From Methanosarcinales archaeon (GTDB lineage Archaea; Halobacteriota; Methanosarcinia; Methanosarcinales; Methanocomedenaceae): DNA of 6,406 nucleotides. Under the pieces are notes generated by a model. It was not told the origin of the DNA, ran no database searches, and saw nothing but the letters and a program-made list of their open reading frames with translations. Within the stretch, counting starts at the first letter, position 1; every line of letters starts with the position of its first letter. The position numbers and the translations under genes were made by a program. Below, one piece after another: positions 5,370 to 6,406 of this stretch. The stretch covers positions 1 to 6,406 of the forward strand of contig DAOUWY010000113.1 of the NCBI GenBank assembly GCA_030666885.1, given 5' to 3'.

Positions 5370-5376
5370 TATATTT

Positions 5377-6406
5377 GTGAAACCAATATTTGAAAGTTGT
5401 TGTGGATTAGATGTTCACAGGGACCAGGTGACCGCTTGTATAGCATCAGGTTTACCTAACGAACCGGAAGAGAAATTCATTGTGAAAGAGTTTTCTTCAA
5501 TGACTTACGGTTTGAAAGAACTTTCTTCCTGGCTCAAAGAGCATAACGTAGAATTCGTAGCGATGGAAAGCACAGGTATCTTTTAGAAACCAGTGTTTAA
5601 TATTCTCGAGGATGACTTTGAAGTTATCTTAGCTAATGCAGCGCATATTAAAAATGTCCCTGGATTAAAAACAGACAAGAAGGATGCTCGCTGGATTGCC
5701 AAATTGCTTCGCTATGGATTAGTGCCTGCAAGCTTTATCCCACCCAGAAACATTCGCAATTTAAGGGATCTCACTCGAACTCGAAAGAAGTTGATTGAGG
5801 AATTAACCAGACAGAAGAATAGGATTCACAAAGTCCTACAGGATGCAAATATTAAGCTTTCTTCAGTTGCAACTAATATATTTGGTGTATCTGGAGAAGC
5901 AATGATCATGGCTTTGTTGGAGAAGGATGAACTATCCCCTGAAGACATTGAATCTCTAGCAAAGGGGAAGTTGAGAAACAAGATTGATCTTCTGATTAAG
6001 GCAATGGAAAGTACAATTACAGACCATCATAGATTCATGCTAAAGATGCACTTTAAGCAGATGGGTTCCATTTCTAACCAGATAGCTAAATTTGATGAAG
6101 TCATCGATCAAAAGCTTGAACCATGTAAAGAAGGATACGAACTCATTCAGACATGTCCAGGGCTAAATAAAATCACGAGTGCTTCAATACTTGCAGAGAT
6201 AGGATTTGACATAAGTCAATTTCCAGATAAACACCATATCTGTTCATGGGCAGCAATATGTCCGGGAAATAATGAAAGTGCAGGTAAAAGAAAGAGTGGT
6301 AGGACTCGTCATGGCAATAATTATCTCAAAACTACCTTAGTAGAGGCGGCTTGGGCGGCTTCAAGGACAAAAGATACATATCTTAGTGCAAAGTTCCATA
6401 ATATTG
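5377..6406 (+). pseudogene. IS110-family transposase, one in-frame TAG, truncated by window end
   Basis: This is an IS110/IS1111 transposase (DEDD, RuvC-like). From the GTG start, GLDVHRD (10-16) gives D12, VAMESTGIF (61-69) gives E64, and LKTDKKDARWIAKLL gives D100 and D103, the full acidic set. A helical linker follows (about 115-265). The C-terminal domain has TCPGLNKITSASILAEIG and CPGNNESAGKRKSG (295-308), where S301 is the candidate for the serine used by this family. The frame is open for 343 codons to the window edge except for TAG at 5584-5586 (codon 70), right after STGIF, where relatives have an aromatic residue, often Trp. TGG to TAG is one change. All else is intact, so this is either a recently killed copy or a read-through gene. 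Such enzymes cut and join DNA, guided by an RNA from the element's noncoding end. Confidence 0.88.

Larger units (their letters stand above)
5118..5376 (+). other. Noncoding left flank of the IS110 element; candidate guide-RNA region
   Basis: No convincing protein is encoded here. The upstream ATG at 5290 is in frame with the transposase, but its extra 29 residues do not resemble the family. A TATA-like TTTTTATTTAT stands at 5187-5197 and would place a transcript start near 5220. A small AACG/CGTT hairpin could form at 5219-5234, and the region from there to the transposase start is about 155 bases. IS110-group elements are known to encode a structured bridge (seek) RNA upstream of the transposase, and this segment has the right place and length. 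I could not fold it or find its target-binding loops, so the RNA is inference. The exact left end of the element is not visible, as this family lacks terminal inverted repeats. Confidence 0.35.

Noticed and set aside
5290..5376. Upstream ATG giving the transposase 29 extra N-terminal residues
   Set aside because: The extra residues do not resemble the family's N-terminus, and this ATG lacks a good ribosome binding site. GTG at 5377 has GAGGTG at 7 bases and starts at the usual distance before GLDVH.
1..6406. CRISPR array, tRNA or rRNA genes
   Set aside because: No regularly spaced repeats and no tRNA-like T-loop (GGTTCRA) or rRNA segments were recognised on either strand.

Overview
The window most likely comes from a methane-metabolising archaeon of the Methanosarcinales type, possibly a Methanoperedens-like ANME-2d lineage. 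The grounds are the moderate GC content, TATA-like promoters instead of bacterial -35/-10 pairs, GGAG-type ribosome binding sites, a PIN toxin-antitoxin pair, an NB-ARC/TPR protein with a small motif-sharing partner, and an IS110 transposase. This placement is inference from gene style only. The region is accessory and scarred: intact genes alternate with truncated or stop-interrupted fragments.

Layout from left to right. (1) 2-205 is the C-terminal end of a TPR protein that continues upstream. (2) 219-440 and 1521-1664 are two 3'-terminal fragments of sucD (succinyl-CoA ligase alpha subunit), in the same minus-strand orientation, each keeping the real gene end. They flank (3) a minus-strand toxin-antitoxin operon, with the antitoxin at 979-1314 and the PIN toxin at 494-982, overlapping by ATGA. 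(4) 1680-1772 holds a tiny TTG-start reading frame with a good ribosome binding site, of doubtful identity. (5) 1832-4813 is a plus-strand two-gene operon: a 139-residue helical protein and, 15 bases downstream, an 848-residue NB-ARC plus TPR protein of the STAND/NLR type. (6) 4822-5117 is debris: the start of a P-loop protein ended by a stop, then a degraded TPR remnant. (7) 5377 to the window end is an IS110-family transposase, open except for one TAG codon, with a noncoding left flank that could carry the element's guide (bridge/seek) RNA.

The most interesting unit is the operon at 1832-4813. Both proteins carry near their N-termini the same 23-residue glycine-rich motif (core IGDVSGQVAIG, 18 of 23 positions identical), built of two 9-residue repeats. 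A short motif shared by an NLR-type ATPase and a small adjacent protein is the arrangement described for prokaryotic amyloid-signalling NLR/effector pairs. I infer that the ATPase senses a threat through its TPRs, and that the shared motif then templates assembly of the small partner, perhaps at the membrane. The ATPase ends in a segment that resembles the linker preceding CHAT protease domains, but no CHAT domain follows, so it may have lost its own effector.
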